DNA from: Sphingopyxis sp. JAI128
GTDB taxonomy: Bacteria; Pseudomonadota; Alphaproteobacteria; Sphingomonadales; Sphingomonadaceae
Assembly (NCBI RefSeq): GCF_014207235.1
Contig: NZ_JACHDA010000009.1
Span: 110,782 to 174,781 of the forward strand
Length of the DNA: 64,000 bases
Direction of reading: 5' to 3'
Shown: positions 8,762 through 17,658 of the stretch, piece by piece
How positions within the stretch are numbered: the first letter of the stretch is position 1
How the letters are laid out: each line of letters opens with the position of its first letter
Program-made: the position numbers and the translations under genes
Notes under the pieces: generated by a model
What the model saw: the letters and a program-made list of their open reading frames with translations, nothing else
Databases searched by the model: none
What the model was told of the DNA's origin: nothing

Positions 8762-9957
8762 CAGCGCGGCCGAGCGGGGCGGGGTTGCGGTTTCTTGGTG
8801 CCGGGCTTGCGGTTCGCGGGTTTGCCGCTCTTCGCCTTCGGTTTGCCGACATGGTCGGTGGGCTTGCTCGTCGCGGTGCGGCCGCGTCGTTCGCCCCGCC
8901 TCGCCTTGCGGATCGCCTTGCTATGCGCCTTTGCCGCGGCTTTCTCGGCGGCCTTGGGCGAGGGGCCCTTGGCAAGATCGTCGACGCCGACCTCGCCGAG
9001 CAGCGGGTCGAAGCCGAGCGCATCGAGGCTCGCGGCGAAATGCTCGGGCACCTCGGCGCTGATGTCGATCGCGCCGCCGTCGGGGTGGTCGATGCGCAGG
9101 CGGCGGCTGTGCAAGTGCATCTTGCGGCTGATCGTCCCGGTCAGGAAGGCACTCTTGCCGCCATATTTGCCGTCGCCGACGATCGGATGTCCGATCGCAG
9201 CCATATGGACGCGCAACTGGTGCGTGCGTCCGGTCAGCGGTTGCAGTTCGACCCACGCGGCGCTGTTGCCTGCGCGCTCGATGACGCGGTAGCGCGTCTT
9301 CGACGCGAGGCCGCTGTCATGGACATGCATCTTCTCGCCGCCCGACCCCGGTTGCTTGGCGAGCGGCAGGTCGATTTCGCCTTGCGCGATATCGGGCACG
9401 CCGACGACGATCGCCCAATAGGTCTTGCGCGCGCTGCGGTTCGAAAAGCTCTTCGCGAAATAGGCCGCGGCGCGCGGGGTGCGCGCGATCAGCAACGCTC
9501 CCGACGTATCCTTGTCGAGCCGATGGACGAGCTTGGGGCGTGTCGGCCCGTCGAACTTCAGCGCGTCGAGCAAGCCGTCGACGTGGCTCTCGGTCTTGGT
9601 GCCGCCTTGCGTCGCGAGTCCCGGCAGCTTGTTGAGCACGATCGCGCTCGCGTCGCGGTGGATCATCATCCCGGTCGCAAGTTCGATGTCGGCGTCGGTC
9701 AGCGGTCGCCCCTTTCGCGCTGGTCGCGCTTCGGCCTCGACCGGCGGGATCGGCATGACCAGCTTTTGCCCGGCCGCGATCCGGTCGGACACGTCGGCCT
9801 TCTTGCCGTCGAGCGTGAGTTGCCCCGAGCGCGCCCAACGCGCGAGCAGCGCGTGCGGCGTACCCTCGCGGTGGCGCTTGAACCAGCGGTCGAGGCGGAT
9901 GCCGTCATCCTCCTCGGCGATCGTCGCGCCGTCGAGCCTGGTCTTCGGCTCGCTCAT
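8761..9957 (-). CDS. RluA-family 23S rRNA pseudouridine synthase
   Basis: This 398-residue protein has an N-terminal S4-like RNA-binding region (RLDRWFKRHREGTPHALLARW) and then the catalytic domain. The catalytic Asp lies in LVHRLDKDTSGALLIARTP, and GRTHQLRVHMAAIGHPIVGD follows. A long Lys/Arg/Ala/Pro-rich tail of about 60 residues after the catalytic domain looks disordered and may add RNA affinity. I placed the start at the ATG 9957, which overlaps the crcB stop (ATGA), rather than the longer open frame that runs back through crcB. Which uridines it modifies (RluC or RluD type) cannot be decided from sequence alone. Confidence 0.9.
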   Translation of the reverse strand: MSEPKTRLDGATIAEEDDGIRLDRWFKRHREGTPHALLARWARSGQLTLDGKKADVSDRIAAGQKLVMPIPPVEAEARPARKGRPLTDADIELATGMMIHRDASAIVLNKLPGLATQGGTKTESHVDGLLDALKFDGPTRPKLVHRLDKDTSGALLIARTPRAAAYFAKSFSNRSARKTYWAIVVGVPDIAQGEIDLPLAKQPGSGGEKMHVHDSGLASKTRYRVIERAGNSAAWVELQPLTGRTHQLRVHMAAIGHPIVGDGKYGGKSAFLTGTISRKMHLHSRRLRIDHPDGGAIDISAEVPEHFAASLDALGFDPLLGEVGVDDLAKGPSPKAAEKAAAKAHSKAIRKARRGERRGRTATSKPTDHVGKPKAKSGKPANRKPGTKKPQPRPARPR

Positions 9958-10334
9958 GCCGGCACCTGCCGTATGACGAACAGGCCGAGCCCGCAGGCGG
10001 CGATCGCGCCGATCACCGATGCGAGGACATAGGCGGCCGCCTGAGCATTTTGACCGCGTTCGAAAAGCATCCAGAATTCCATGCTGAAAGAGGAAAAGGT
10101 AGTGAAGCCGCCGAGGATTCCGACACCGATAAACAGGCGCGCAGTCTCGCCCCCATCGCTGCTCCGCGCAAGTGCGCCGATCAACAGCCCCATCAGGAGA
10201 CCGCCGGCGATATTGATCGACAGCGTCCACCACGGGAAGCCGGGGCCGAGCCGCGCAAGCATCGCCTGGCCAACCAGATGGCGGGCGCCGGCGCCGATCG
10301 CGCCGCCGATCATGACGGGAAACAGGCTGTTCAT
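9954..10334 (-). CDS. crcB: Fluoride exporter CrcB (Fluc channel)
   Basis: This 126-residue, four-helix membrane protein has GGAIGAGARHLVGQ at the N-terminus, then WWTLSINIAGGLLMGL with the conserved Asn, and GILGGFTTFSSFSMEF with the paired Phe residues that line the fluoride pore. Fluc channels work as antiparallel dual-topology dimers that let toxic fluoride leave the cell. The start MNSLFP at 10334 was preferred over an upstream in-frame start without hydrophobic character. The 65 bp upstream show no fluoride-riboswitch consensus that I can recognise. It is coupled by ATGA overlap to the pseudouridine synthase. Confidence 0.93.
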   Translation of the reverse strand: MNSLFPVMIGGAIGAGARHLVGQAMLARLGPGFPWWTLSINIAGGLLMGLLIGALARSSDGGETARLFIGVGILGGFTTFSSFSMEFWMLFERGQNAQAAAYVLASVIGAIAACGLGLFVIRQVPA

Positions 10335-10399
10335 ATGGCTCGCCCTAGCCGGAAACTGCGGCGAGGCATAGCGGGTGCGTCGCTGGGGGCGGCCTGACG

Positions 10400-10981
10400 C
10401 TAAGCGTCGGGCCAAGTCAGCGCGGTAGCCGGCCGTTCATGCGCCGCGCGCCAGTCGGCGGGCCGCACAAAATCGCCTTGCCAGATCCCGCGCCGCTTCG
10501 CCCGAGCCTCGGCCTCTTCGATCCTGTAGGCATCGCCGGTCGCGACCGCGCCGCCGAGCCGCACCATCTCGGCCCCGATGTCGATGCCGCCGGGCAGGGG
10601 GCGGGTGCGGCAGGCGGCAAGCGTGCGGTCGTACCGATCCTTTGCGGCGATTTCGCAGGTGAGGGGACCGTCGCCCGCAATCTTTACCAGCATCGCGCGC
10701 GCCTCGCGGCCGCACGGCCAGCGAGTCGCATCGGCGCGCCCGCAATCCTGCAGATATTCGGCAGCGTCGATATCTGTCAGGCGGATGGTCAGCGTGGCGC
10801 CATCGTGCCGCACGGTCAGGCTGTCGCCATCGATGATGTGGACGAGCGGGAGGGTCGCAACGGGCGCGGGGAACCACGACCATGCGGCCAGCGCGAAAAC
10901 CGCGAGCACCAACAGTGCGGCCAGCGATCGCAAGCGCCGGCGCCAACGCATGCGGCTGAGGGGAGACGGGCAGCGGATCAT
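10400..10981 (-). CDS. Thermonuclease-like (SNase) protein, membrane-anchored or secreted
   Basis: This 193-residue protein carries an N-terminal hydrophobic segment after a basic stretch (RMRWRRRLRSLAALLVLAVF), then a staphylococcal-nuclease-like fold. The visible pieces are HIIDGDSLTVRHDGATLTIRL, a following IDAAE (the usual DIDAPE metal-binding stretch), an AKDRYDRTLA segment, and EAEARAKRRGIWQ. These match bacterial TNase-like proteins. The ATG at 10981 was chosen because the longer frame upstream lacks any family similarity. It is probably an exported Ca-dependent nuclease-like protein; activity is not proven. Confidence 0.82.
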   Translation of the reverse strand: MIRCPSPLSRMRWRRRLRSLAALLVLAVFALAAWSWFPAPVATLPLVHIIDGDSLTVRHDGATLTIRLTDIDAAEYLQDCGRADATRWPCGREARAMLVKIAGDGPLTCEIAAKDRYDRTLAACRTRPLPGGIDIGAEMVRLGGAVATGDAYRIEEAEARAKRRGIWQGDFVRPADWRAAHERPATALTWPDA

Positions 10982-11214
10982 GGCCCCCGAGTGCGCGAGG
11001 AGCCGCCGGATTGGCAAGCCCGAATAAAAAGTTGACGAAGAGAACAAACCATGTCCAAAATGGATCATATCGGCCCGGCCCGCATGCTGCCGACCCGGAC
11101 AGGTCATGTGCTTGGGTCCGGATTGGCGGCAAAGAGGAGCGAACAAAAAGTGAATGGTGCCGGAATGACGACATAGTTACGCCAAGGTGGAGCGATGGAA
11201 ACGGGGGACTCGGC

Positions 11215-12261
11215 ATGATGGACCAGAAGGTGCAAATCGACTTTGATGGGATGACGGTCCCCGAAGGCGGTTTTTATTCGGGCGAAGTGTGGGCCGGCCC
11301 CCGAAGGGGCGATCAAATCCCGGGAGCCGTCGCGTCGCCGCTACTGGTGGTCGGCAGCCGGTCCGACTTGCCGGATATGGCTCTCCTCCCTGACATACGC
11401 GTCGCGGCGACGCTCGCGGCGTCGGATGCGGGGGGGCATATCCGGCAGTCCGATACGCTCGACATCATATGGCTGGCGGCGGCAGACACGATCGAGACCG
11501 ACCTGCTGGCCGATATCTGCGCGGCAGTGGATGAGCGGGGTTGCAACCTGATTTGCGAAACCTCGATGGCGGGTCTCGACAGGGTTGTCGCAGCGATTCC
11601 TGCGACGTTTTCGGCGCAATTGCTGGTCGATGCCGACCCGGCGGACAAGCTCGTCGCGCTGGCGGCCGCACGGCGGACGCGGCATGCGCTGCTCCACGAT
11701 ATCGCGCGCGACGATGCGATGGAGCGGATCGACCGGCTGCAGGAGGAGGTCTCGCGCATTTCGCGCCTGCTCGGCGATATTGCGGGGCAGCGGGGCGGGC
11801 TTCCTGGCGCCCCCGCCGATTATGCGCCGCGCGTCGACGATCTGGCCGGTCACGCGGGGCAGGTGCGGGCCCCCGCGCGCGATTTTGCAGCGATGCCGCG
11901 CAGCTTCTTTCCCGAAGAACGTACGCTCGATCGGCAGCGAGCCAAAGCGGTGCGCCGGATGCTGCGCCAACGGCGGATGCGCGAGCAATATTTTCCGGCC
12001 GATCTGTTTGCCGACCCGGCGTGGGATATGTTGCTCGACCTCTATGCGGCGCGGCTCGAGCGCCAGCCGGTGTCGGTGTCGAGCCTTTGCATCGCGGCAG
12101 CGGTTCCCGCGACGACGGCGTTGCGCTGGATCAAGACGATGACCGACGCAGGACTGTTTCTGCGCGAAGCCGATCCGCACGACGGGCGCCGCATCTTTAT
12201 CGCGCTGGCCGAGGGCGCATATGATGCGCTGGCCCGCTATTTCGAAGCGCTCGAAGAATAG
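11215..12261 (+). CDS. Winged-helix (MarR-like) regulator with unknown N-terminal domain
   Basis: This 348-residue protein has a C-terminal DNA-binding region of about 100 residues, including LLDLYAARLERQPVSVSSL, then AVPATTALRWIKTMTDAGL (recognition helix) and a wing with DPHDGRRIFIAL. The N-terminal 200 residues are unlike known sensor domains; they contain alternating hydrophobic strands (LLVVGSRSDLPDMALLPDI) and resemble a response-regulator or Rossmann-type scaffold, but I cannot name it. A coiled stretch near residues 165-190 may dimerise it. I start at the ATG 11215. No neighbour suggests a target. Confidence 0.75.
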   Translation: MMDQKVQIDFDGMTVPEGGFYSGEVWAGPRRGDQIPGAVASPLLVVGSRSDLPDMALLPDIRVAATLAASDAGGHIRQSDTLDIIWLAAADTIETDLLADICAAVDERGCNLICETSMAGLDRVVAAIPATFSAQLLVDADPADKLVALAAARRTRHALLHDIARDDAMERIDRLQEEVSRISRLLGDIAGQRGGLPGAPADYAPRVDDLAGHAGQVRAPARDFAAMPRSFFPEERTLDRQRAKAVRRMLRQRRMREQYFPADLFADPAWDMLLDLYAARLERQPVSVSSLCIAAAVPATTALRWIKTMTDAGLFLREADPHDGRRIFIALAEGAYDALARYFEALEE

Positions 12262-12313
12262 GGTTGCGCTTGCCAGCAACGCCGGCTTGTGGCAGGGGCG
12301 CACCTCCCTTCGG

Positions 12314-12389
12314 GGGCGCTTAGCTCAGTTGGTAGAGCATCTCGTTTACACCGAGAGGGTCGGCGGTTCGAGCCCGTCAGCGCCCACCA
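12314..12389 (+). tRNA. tRNA-Val (TAC)
   Basis: The acceptor GGGCGCT pairs with AGCGCCC, the D-stem is GCTC/GAGC and the anticodon stem is TCTCG/CGAGA with loop TTTACAC (anticodon TAC). The T-arm is GGCGG-TTCGAGC-CCGTC, and CCA is encoded at 12387-12389. Confidence 0.97.
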
Positions 12390-12484
12390 TCCTCCCGCTC
12401 CCTTCGATCGCGCGTCCGTGCAAGCAGACGCTCACGGCGCGAAACGGGCGCGTCCCATCCTAAAGGCTCTGTCGGAGCGGCGCG

Positions 12485-12760
12485 TCAGGAGATTGCGGGA
12501 CGCGCGGATTGCCGCGCGCGCCAGACGCTCCACAGCGTGAACAGCCCCATCCCGGCCCAGACGATGTTGAGCACAGCGGAGGGGAGCGCGCCGTTATAGC
12601 CCGAATTGACGATGAAGCCGCCGGCGCCGGTCACATTCATCCACTGATAGAGATAGCCGCGTGGTTCGAGCTTGCCGAGCGACAGCAGGATATAGGCGGC
12701 AAGAATGATCGCGGCCGCGGTCCAGCCGATCACCTCGATGACGATGATCTCCGCGTTCAT
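12485..12760 (-). CDS. Small membrane protein, three to four helices, unknown function
   Basis: This 91-residue, mostly hydrophobic protein begins MNAEIIVIEVIGWTAAAIIL and contains PRGYLYQWMNVTGAGGFIVNS, a pattern seen in a family of small conserved bacterial membrane proteins often annotated only as hypothetical (CBU_0592-like). I placed the start at 12760 because AGAAGGG precedes it; an in-frame ATG at 12775 is the alternative. It lies between tRNA-Val and the aconitase terminator and has no evident partner. Confidence 0.7.
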   Translation of the reverse strand: MNAEIIVIEVIGWTAAAIILAAYILLSLGKLEPRGYLYQWMNVTGAGGFIVNSGYNGALPSAVLNIVWAGMGLFTLWSVWRARQSARPAIS

Positions 12761-12776
12761 GCGGCCCTTCTCCAAA

Positions 12777-12807
12777 TGAAAACGCCCGCCCCGATCGGGG
12801 GCGGGCG
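12777..12807 (-). terminator. Rho-independent terminator of acnA
   Basis: A 10-bp GC-only stem, CGCCCGCCCC (12783-12792) with GGGGCGGGCG (12798-12807), is followed on the minus strand by GTTTTCA. It sits about 25 bp after the acnA stop. Confidence 0.8.
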
Positions 12808-12832
12808 CTCATAGCATCAGTTATGCGCGACG

Positions 12833-15508
12833 TCAGGCCGCAAGCTTGCGCAGCACATAGTGCAGGATGCCGCCGTTCATATAATATTCGACCTCGTTCG
12901 CCGTATCGATGCGGCAGAGCGTATCGAAGCTGAAGGTCGATCCGTCTGGGCGGGTAACGTTGACCGTCACCGTCTGGCGCGGTTTCAGGTCCGCCACGCC
13001 GGTGATGGTGAACTGGTCGTCGCCGGTGAGGCCGAGCGTTTCGCGCGTGTCGCCACCCGTGAACTGGAGCGGCAGCACGCCCATGCCGACGAGGTTCGAG
13101 CGGTGGATGCGCTCGAAGCTCTCGACGATCACCGCGCGGACGCCGAGCAGGTTGGTGCCCTTCGCCGCCCAGTCGCGCGACGAGCCGGTGCCATATTCCT
13201 TGCCCGCAACAACCACCAGCGGAGTGCCGTCGGCCTTGTGGCGCATCGCGGCGTCATAGATCGGCATGACCTCTTCGCCATAACGCGACATGCCGCCTTC
13301 GATGCCGGGGACCATTTCATTCTTGATGCGGATGTTGGCAAAGGTGCCGCGCATCATCACGTCGTGATGGCCGCGGCGGGCGCCGTAGCTGTTGAAATCG
13401 GCCTTGCTAACCTGATGTTCCATAAGCCATTTTCCGGCGGGGCTGTCCGCCTTGATGCTGCCGGCGGGGCTGATGTGGTCGGTGGTGATGCTGTCGCCCA
13501 AAATCGCGAGCGGCTTGGCATTCACAATGTCGCTGACCGGCGCGGGGGTCATTTCCATGCCCTCGAAATAGGGCGGGTTGGCGACATAGGTCGAGCCTGC
13601 GCGCCATTGATAGGTGTCGCTGCCCTCGACATTGATCTTCTGCCAATGCTCGTCGCCCTTATAGACATGGGCGTAGCGCGCCACGAACATGTCGCGGTCG
13701 ACCGCGCTTGCAATCGTGTCGGCGACTTCCTGATTGGTCGGCCAGATGTCGGCGAGGAACACGTCCTTGCCGTCCTGGTCCTGCCCGATCGGGGTGGTGG
13801 TGAAATCTTCGGTCACCGTGCCCTTCAGCGCATAGGCGACGACGAGCGGCGGCGAAGCGAGGAAGTTGGCGCGCACGTCGGGCGACACGCGGCCTTCGAA
13901 GTTGCGGTTGCCCGACAGGACCGAGGCGGCGACAATGTCGTTGCCGTTGATCGCGGCCGAAATCGGCTCGGCCAGCGGCCCCGAATTGCCGATGCAGGTG
14001 GTGCAGCCATAGCCGACGAGATTGTAGCCGACCGCGTCGAGATGCGGTTGAAGCCCCGATTTGACCAGATAGTCGGTGACCACTTGGCTTCCCGGCGCGA
14101 GCGACGTCTTGACCCACGGCTTGGGCTTCATGCCCCGCTCGTTCGCCTTTTTGGCGACGAGGCCGGCGGCGACCATCACGCCGGGGTTCGACGTGTTGGT
14201 GCAGCTGGTGATCGCGGCGATGACGACGTCGCCGTCGCCAATGTCATGATCCTTGCCCTCGACGGCGACGCGCGCGGGCTTGTCCTTGCCGTAAAGTTTT
14301 TTGAGGTCGGCGTTGAACACATCGTCGACTTCGGTGAGCACGACCTTGTCCTGCGGACGCTTTGGCCCCGCGAGGCTGGGCACGACGCTGCCCATGTCGA
14401 GCTCGAGCGTGTCGGTGAACACCGGATCGGGCATGTCGGCCGAGAGCCACAGGCCCTGCGCCTTGGCATAGGCTTCGACCAGCGCGATATTTTCGTCGCT
14501 GCGGCCGGTCAGGCGCATATAGTCGAGCGTCTTTTCGTCGATGCCGAAAAAGCCACAGGTCGCGCCATATTCGGGCGCCATATTGGCCAGCGTCGCACGG
14601 TCGGCCAGGCTGAGGGTCGACAGGCCGGGGCCATAATATTCGACGAAACGCCCGACGACGCCCTTGGCGCGCAGCATCTGCGTTGCGGTGAGCACCAGGT
14701 CGGTCGCGGTCACGCCTTCCTTCAATTTGCCGGTCAGTTTGAAGCCGACGACTTCGGGGATCAGCATCGACACTGGCTGCCCCAGCATCGCGGCTTCGGC
14801 CTCGATCCCGCCGACGCCCCAACCGAGTACGCCCAGGCCGTTAATCATCGTCGTGTGGCTGTCGGTGCCGACGCAGGTGTCGGGATAGGCGACGGTTTCG
14901 CCCGACCCATCCTCGCTCGACCATACCGCCTGCGCGATATGTTCGAGGTTGACCTGGTGGCAGATTCCGGTGCCCGGGGGGACCGCCTTGAAATTGTCGA
15001 GCGACTTCGATCCCCATTTCAGGAAGTCATAGCGTTCGCCGTTGCGATAATATTCAATCTCGACATTCTGTTCGAACGCCTTGGGATGGCCGAATTCGTC
15101 GACCATGACGCTATGGTCGATGACGAGATGGACGGGGACCAGCGGATTGATCTTCGACGTATCGCCGCCCAGCTTGGCGATCGCATCGCGCATCGCCGCC
15201 AGATCGACCACACAGGGAACGCCGGTAAAATCCTGTAGCAGCACGCGCGCGGGGCGATACTGGATTTCGCGGTTCGATTTGGGGTCCTTCTGCCAATCGA
15301 CCAGCGCCTGAACATCGTCGGTCGACACGGTAAAGCCGCCATCTTCAAAGCGCAGCAGATTTTCGAGCAGCACCTTCATGCTGAACGGCAGGCGCGACAC
15401 GTCGCCCAGCTTTGCCGCCGCCTTGTCGAGCGAATAATATGCGTAATTCTTGCCGCCGACGCTCAGCGTCGAGCGGGTGCCCAGCGTGTCGTTGCCCGTG
15501 GTGGTCAT
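12833..15508 (-). CDS. acnA: Aconitate hydratase A
   Basis: This 891-residue TCA-cycle enzyme interconverts citrate and isocitrate. The [4Fe-4S] ligands are visible as the Cys of SCTNTSNP and the two Cys of [12 protein letters not shown]. The early substrate segment [19 protein letters not shown] and the C-terminal swivel-domain [16 protein letters not shown] are also intact. Length equals that of other AcnA/IRP-type aconitases. I start at 15508 (MTTTGNDTL); the frame stays open further upstream but the extra residues are not aconitase-like. It is monocistronic, closed by the hairpin at 12777-12807. Confidence 0.98.
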   Translation of the reverse strand: MTTTGNDTLGTRSTLSVGGKNYAYYSLDKAAAKLGDVSRLPFSMKVLLENLLRFEDGGFTVSTDDVQALVDWQKDPKSNREIQYRPARVLLQDFTGVPCVVDLAAMRDAIAKLGGDTSKINPLVPVHLVIDHSVMVDEFGHPKAFEQNVEIEYYRNGERYDFLKWGSKSLDNFKAVPPGTGICHQVNLEHIAQAVWSSEDGSGETVAYPDTCVGTDSHTTMINGLGVLGWGVGGIEAEAAMLGQPVSMLIPEVVGFKLTGKLKEGVTATDLVLTATQMLRAKGVVGRFVEYYGPGLSTLSLADRATLANMAPEYGATCGFFGIDEKTLDYMRLTGRSDENIALVEAYAKAQGLWLSADMPDPVFTDTLELDMGSVVPSLAGPKRPQDKVVLTEVDDVFNADLKKLYGKDKPARVAVEGKDHDIGDGDVVIAAITSCTNTSNPGVMVAAGLVAKKANERGMKPKPWVKTSLAPGSQVVTDYLVKSGLQPHLDAVGYNLVGYGCTTCIGNSGPLAEPISAAINGNDIVAASVLSGNRNFEGRVSPDVRANFLASPPLVVAYALKGTVTEDFTTTPIGQDQDGKDVFLADIWPTNQEVADTIASAVDRDMFVARYAHVYKGDEHWQKINVEGSDTYQWRAGSTYVANPPYFEGMEMTPAPVSDIVNAKPLAILGDSITTDHISPAGSIKADSPAGKWLMEHQVSKADFNSYGARRGHHDVMMRGTFANIRIKNEMVPGIEGGMSRYGEEVMPIYDAAMRHKADGTPLVVVAGKEYGTGSSRDWAAKGTNLLGVRAVIVESFERIHRSNLVGMGVLPLQFTGGDTRETLGLTGDDQFTITGVADLKPRQTVTVNVTRPDGSTFSFDTLCRIDTANEVEYYMNGGILHYVLRKLAA

Positions 15509-15711
15509 AGGATTGCAGTCCCCATGTTGGCGCGGCGGGGAATGACGGCCGAGGCCCGTTCGGGAGAGCGGAGCCGAGCGGAGTCGCACGCGCAGGTTTA
15601 TGTTGGCGCCGCCTTACGCCGGGGGGTGGGAAATGCAAGGGGTGAGGGTGGATGGTTTGCGCGGAGATGCGGAGGCGCGGAGAAGAATGAGCGCGCTCAT
15701 CCTTCTTGCCA

Positions 15712-15730
15712 CCCCGGACTTGATCCGGGG
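15712..15730. repeat. Short palindromic repeat (CCCCGGA-N5-TCCGGGG)
   Basis: This perfect 7-bp palindrome belongs to the CCCGGACTTGATCCGGG family that is also present twice at 29178-29248. It lies in the 281-bp gap between acnA and the toxin-antitoxin promoter; I see no gene in that gap. Confidence 0.75.
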
Positions 15731-15745
15731 CGACGAGGCACGTTA

Positions 15746-15782
15746 TGTAGTCCTTGACTACAATGTAGCAATAAACTACATT
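15746..15782 (+). promoter_or_regulatory. Promoter with two overlapping palindromic operators, leaderless
   Basis: TTGACT (15754-15759) and TACATT (15777-15782) are separated by 17 bp, a good sigma70 arrangement. Palindrome 1, TGTAGTC-CTT-GACTACA (15746-15762), covers the -35 and palindrome 2, AATGTAG-N7-CTACATT (15762-15782), covers the -10. Both share TGTAG/CTACA half-sites, as expected for an autoregulating antitoxin. The toxin ATG starts only 8 bp after the -10, so the transcript should begin at or next to the start codon. Confidence 0.7.
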
Positions 15783-15789
15783 CTCGCCA

Positions 15790-16038
15790 ATGAAGCCGAT
15801 CAGCTACACGCGATCCGCGATCAAGGCGCTACAACGCATGCCCGCCAACATATCGGCGCGGATCGTCAGGAAGATCGAGGCCTATGCCGCCGATCCGGCC
15901 TCGCAGGCGAATAATGTGGAGGCGCTGAAAGGCCGCGACGGCATCCGGCTGCGCGTCGGCGACTGGCGCGTGATGATGGAGGACGGCGTTGTGCTGGCGG
16001 TGCTCGAAATCGGCCTGCGCGGCAGCGTTTATGAGTGA
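15790..16038 (+). CDS. RelE/ParE-family toxin
   Basis: This 82-residue protein has the RelE order: SYTRSAIKALQRMPANISARI at the N-terminus, then a central ALKGRDGIRLRVGDWRVMMED, and the end strand VLAVLEIGLRGSVYE. RelE-like toxins cleave mRNA in the ribosome; the basic core RLRVGDWRV fits this. It precedes its antitoxin by 12 bp, the toxin-first order typical of HigBA-like and some RelE/XRE pairs. No ribosome site is visible upstream and the promoter suggests leaderless translation. Confidence 0.88.
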   Translation: MKPISYTRSAIKALQRMPANISARIVRKIEAYAADPASQANNVEALKGRDGIRLRVGDWRVMMEDGVVLAVLEIGLRGSVYE

Positions 16039-16050
16039 AGGAATGAGCCC

Positions 16051-16401
16051 GTGCACAAGATGGTGACGATCCCCCAAGAGGAATATGACCGCCTGCGCGA
16101 AGCGGCCGAGGATCTGGCGGACCTCCGCGCCTATGACGGCGCCAAGGCGGCACTGGCGGCACTGGCGGCGGGCGAGGAAGAACTGGTGCCCGCCGACTAT
16201 GCCAAGCGGCTGATTGCCGGCGAAAGCCCGCTGCGCGTCTGGCGCGAGCTGCGCGGGCTGTCGCAGGTGGGGCTGGGGAAGGCGTCGGGCGTCAACCGGG
16301 TGCAGATCGCCGATATCGAGGCGGGGCGCGGCAAGGGGTCGGTGGAGACGGTGCGGAAGCTGGCGGATGCGCTGGGGGTGGCGGTAGACGATTTGGTTTG
16401 A
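16051..16401 (+). CDS. XRE-family antitoxin with C-terminal helix-turn-helix
   Basis: This 116-residue protein has an N-terminal region with a regular helical stretch (EEYDRLREAAEDLADLRAYD) that probably neutralises the toxin. The C-terminal HTH runs LRGLSQVGLGKASGVNRVQI with ADIEAGRGKG and then VRKLADALGVAVDDLV. It starts at a GTG 12 bp after the toxin; the ATG at 16060 is an alternative. It is the likely ligand for the TGTAG/CTACA palindromes upstream of the pair. Confidence 0.88.
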   Translation: MHKMVTIPQEEYDRLREAAEDLADLRAYDGAKAALAALAAGEEELVPADYAKRLIAGESPLRVWRELRGLSQVGLGKASGVNRVQIADIEAGRGKGSVETVRKLADALGVAVDDLV

Positions 16402-16435
16402 GAAACTCTAATTGGGGATTGCTGAACCTTTCACC

Positions 16436-16561
16436 CCAATTGGCGCAAAATCATTGATGCGTTTGCTCGTCGAGCAAGGCGTGGATGTTTGGTTCGATGA
16501 ATGGGAACTTCGCCCAGGCGATTCTATCGTTGGTGGCATCGAAGAAGGACTCAGTAATGCT
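16436..16561 (+). pseudogene. Fragment of a TIR-domain protein
   Basis: About 40 codons read as the heart of a bacterial TIR domain: LLVEQGVDVWFDEWELRPGD followed by SIVGGIEEGLSN. This is the region that precedes the catalytic or BB-loop part of the fold. Nothing before or after it in this frame is TIR-like; the sequence changes abruptly after about 16561 into GC-rich DNA leading to the pilin gene. It follows the toxin-antitoxin pair directly. TIR proteins in bacteria are mostly NADase effectors of anti-phage systems, so this is probably the relic of a lost defence gene. Confidence 0.65.
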
Positions 16562-16623
16562 GGGGTCGCGGCGGCGCGCGGCGAGAAGGCCGGCGGCGAC
16601 GAAAGGGGCGTGTATGGGGGCCG

Positions 16624-16785
16624 CTAGCGATTGAGCGCGTCGTTGATCGTCGTGAAGATGGTTTCGAGATTGAGCCCGAGCGTCTGAAAGGCGATGAGGC
16701 ACGCGAGCGAAATCAGCGCGGCGATCAGCCCATATTCGATCGCGGTGGCGCCGCGCCGGTCCTTCAGCAATGTCGTCATTCGCAT
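16624..16785 (-). CDS. Flp/Fap-type IVb pilin
   Basis: This 53-residue pilin precursor has a short basic leader (MRMTTLLKDRRG), the prepilin peptidase site before ATAIEYGLIAALISL, and the single hydrophobic helix typical of Flp pilins of the tad system. The Glu five residues after cleavage and the adjacent Tyr are present. It stands alone; no tad assembly genes occur in the window, so it would depend on machinery elsewhere in the genome. The region upstream (16900-16960) is AT-rich and contains ATGTTTT-N17-AAAACAT, which may hold its promoter or that of the divergent DUF2975 gene. Confidence 0.9.
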   Translation of the reverse strand: MRMTTLLKDRRGATAIEYGLIAALISLACLIAFQTLGLNLETIFTTINDALNR

Positions 16786-17010
16786 CACGCTTCGATCCTT
16801 TTTTCCTCTTCGGGCCCCCCGCGCGCCGCATAGCCGGGCGGATGTCGCGCAACGGTTCGCGAAGGCGGTTAACGCAGGCGAAACGCCATCCCGGACGGAT
16901 CGGCGCGATATCGATGCTATGTTTTGCATGGATAAATTTACGTAAAACATAAAATAATCATTGTGGGATGGTTGTTTGGGCGCTATGGGGCTTGGTGAAA
17001 GGAATTCGTC

Positions 17011-17658
17011 ATGCCGATTCGCCTGCTTCGCATCCTGCTGACCGTCGCGCTGGGGCTGGCGTTGCTCGGCACGGTCGCCGGGCTGGGCTTCTGGCTCTTT
17101 GCGCTCGCGACAGGGCAGCCGCTGCAGACCACGCTTGCGGTGGTGACCGATACGCCGGGGCGGGCGCTGCCGGTGGTCGACACGGCGGGGCGCGCGGTGG
17201 GATCGATGCTGTTCGACCATGGCCGGCTCGACGTGCAGGCGGGTGGGGCGGGTTACCGGATATTGCAGGGGATCGACCTGGCGGCGAGCGGCGGGCTGAC
17301 GATCGCGATGCTGCTGTGGCTGCGGCGGCTGACGCTTTCGATCGGCGCGGGCGCGCCCTTTGCCACGCCCAATGCGGGGCGGTTGCGGCGGATCGGCGCG
17401 GCGATGGTCGCCCTGTCGCTGTGGCGCGTGGCGAGCGATGTGCTGGCGCAGGCGCTGCTGCTGCCGCGCATCGCGCCGGACGATCCGGGCATTGTGCTGT
17501 TGTCGTCGGTGTCGGCGGCGGTCGCGGGCAAAGCCGTTGTGCGCATCGACGTGACGATCGACCCGGCGCTGCTGCTCACCGGGCTCGGCATCCTGGCGCT
17601 TGCCGAGGCGTTCCGCGCCGGGGCGGCGCTGCGCGAGGAAAATGAGGGGTTCCTCTGA
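17011..17658 (+). CDS. DUF2975 membrane protein
   Basis: This 215-residue protein has about four membrane helices: residues 5-33 (LLRILLTVALGLALLGTV), two near residues 90-145 around FATPNAGRLRRIGAAM, and one near the C-terminus. The phrase GAPFATPNAGRLRRIG is the conserved family loop. DUF2975 genes usually sit directly before a small Cro/XRE-type regulator, as here (TGATG coupling at 17656-17660). The pair may sense a membrane signal, but no function has been shown that I know of. Confidence 0.85.
   Translation: MPIRLLRILLTVALGLALLGTVAGLGFWLFALATGQPLQTTLAVVTDTPGRALPVVDTAGRAVGSMLFDHGRLDVQAGGAGYRILQGIDLAASGGLTIAMLLWLRRLTLSIGAGAPFATPNAGRLRRIGAAMVALSLWRVASDVLAQALLLPRIAPDDPGIVLLSSVSAAVAGKAVVRIDVTIDPALLLTGLGILALAEAFRAGAALREENEGFL

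Noticed and set aside
10335..10399. Possible fluoride riboswitch before crcB
   Set aside because: The 65-bp leader shows no pseudoknot consensus and lies directly after another gene.
12860..15238. A 792-codon open frame on the plus strand opposite acnA
   Set aside because: It is the antisense shadow of aconitase in GC-rich DNA; the translation is low-complexity and has no recognisable domain.
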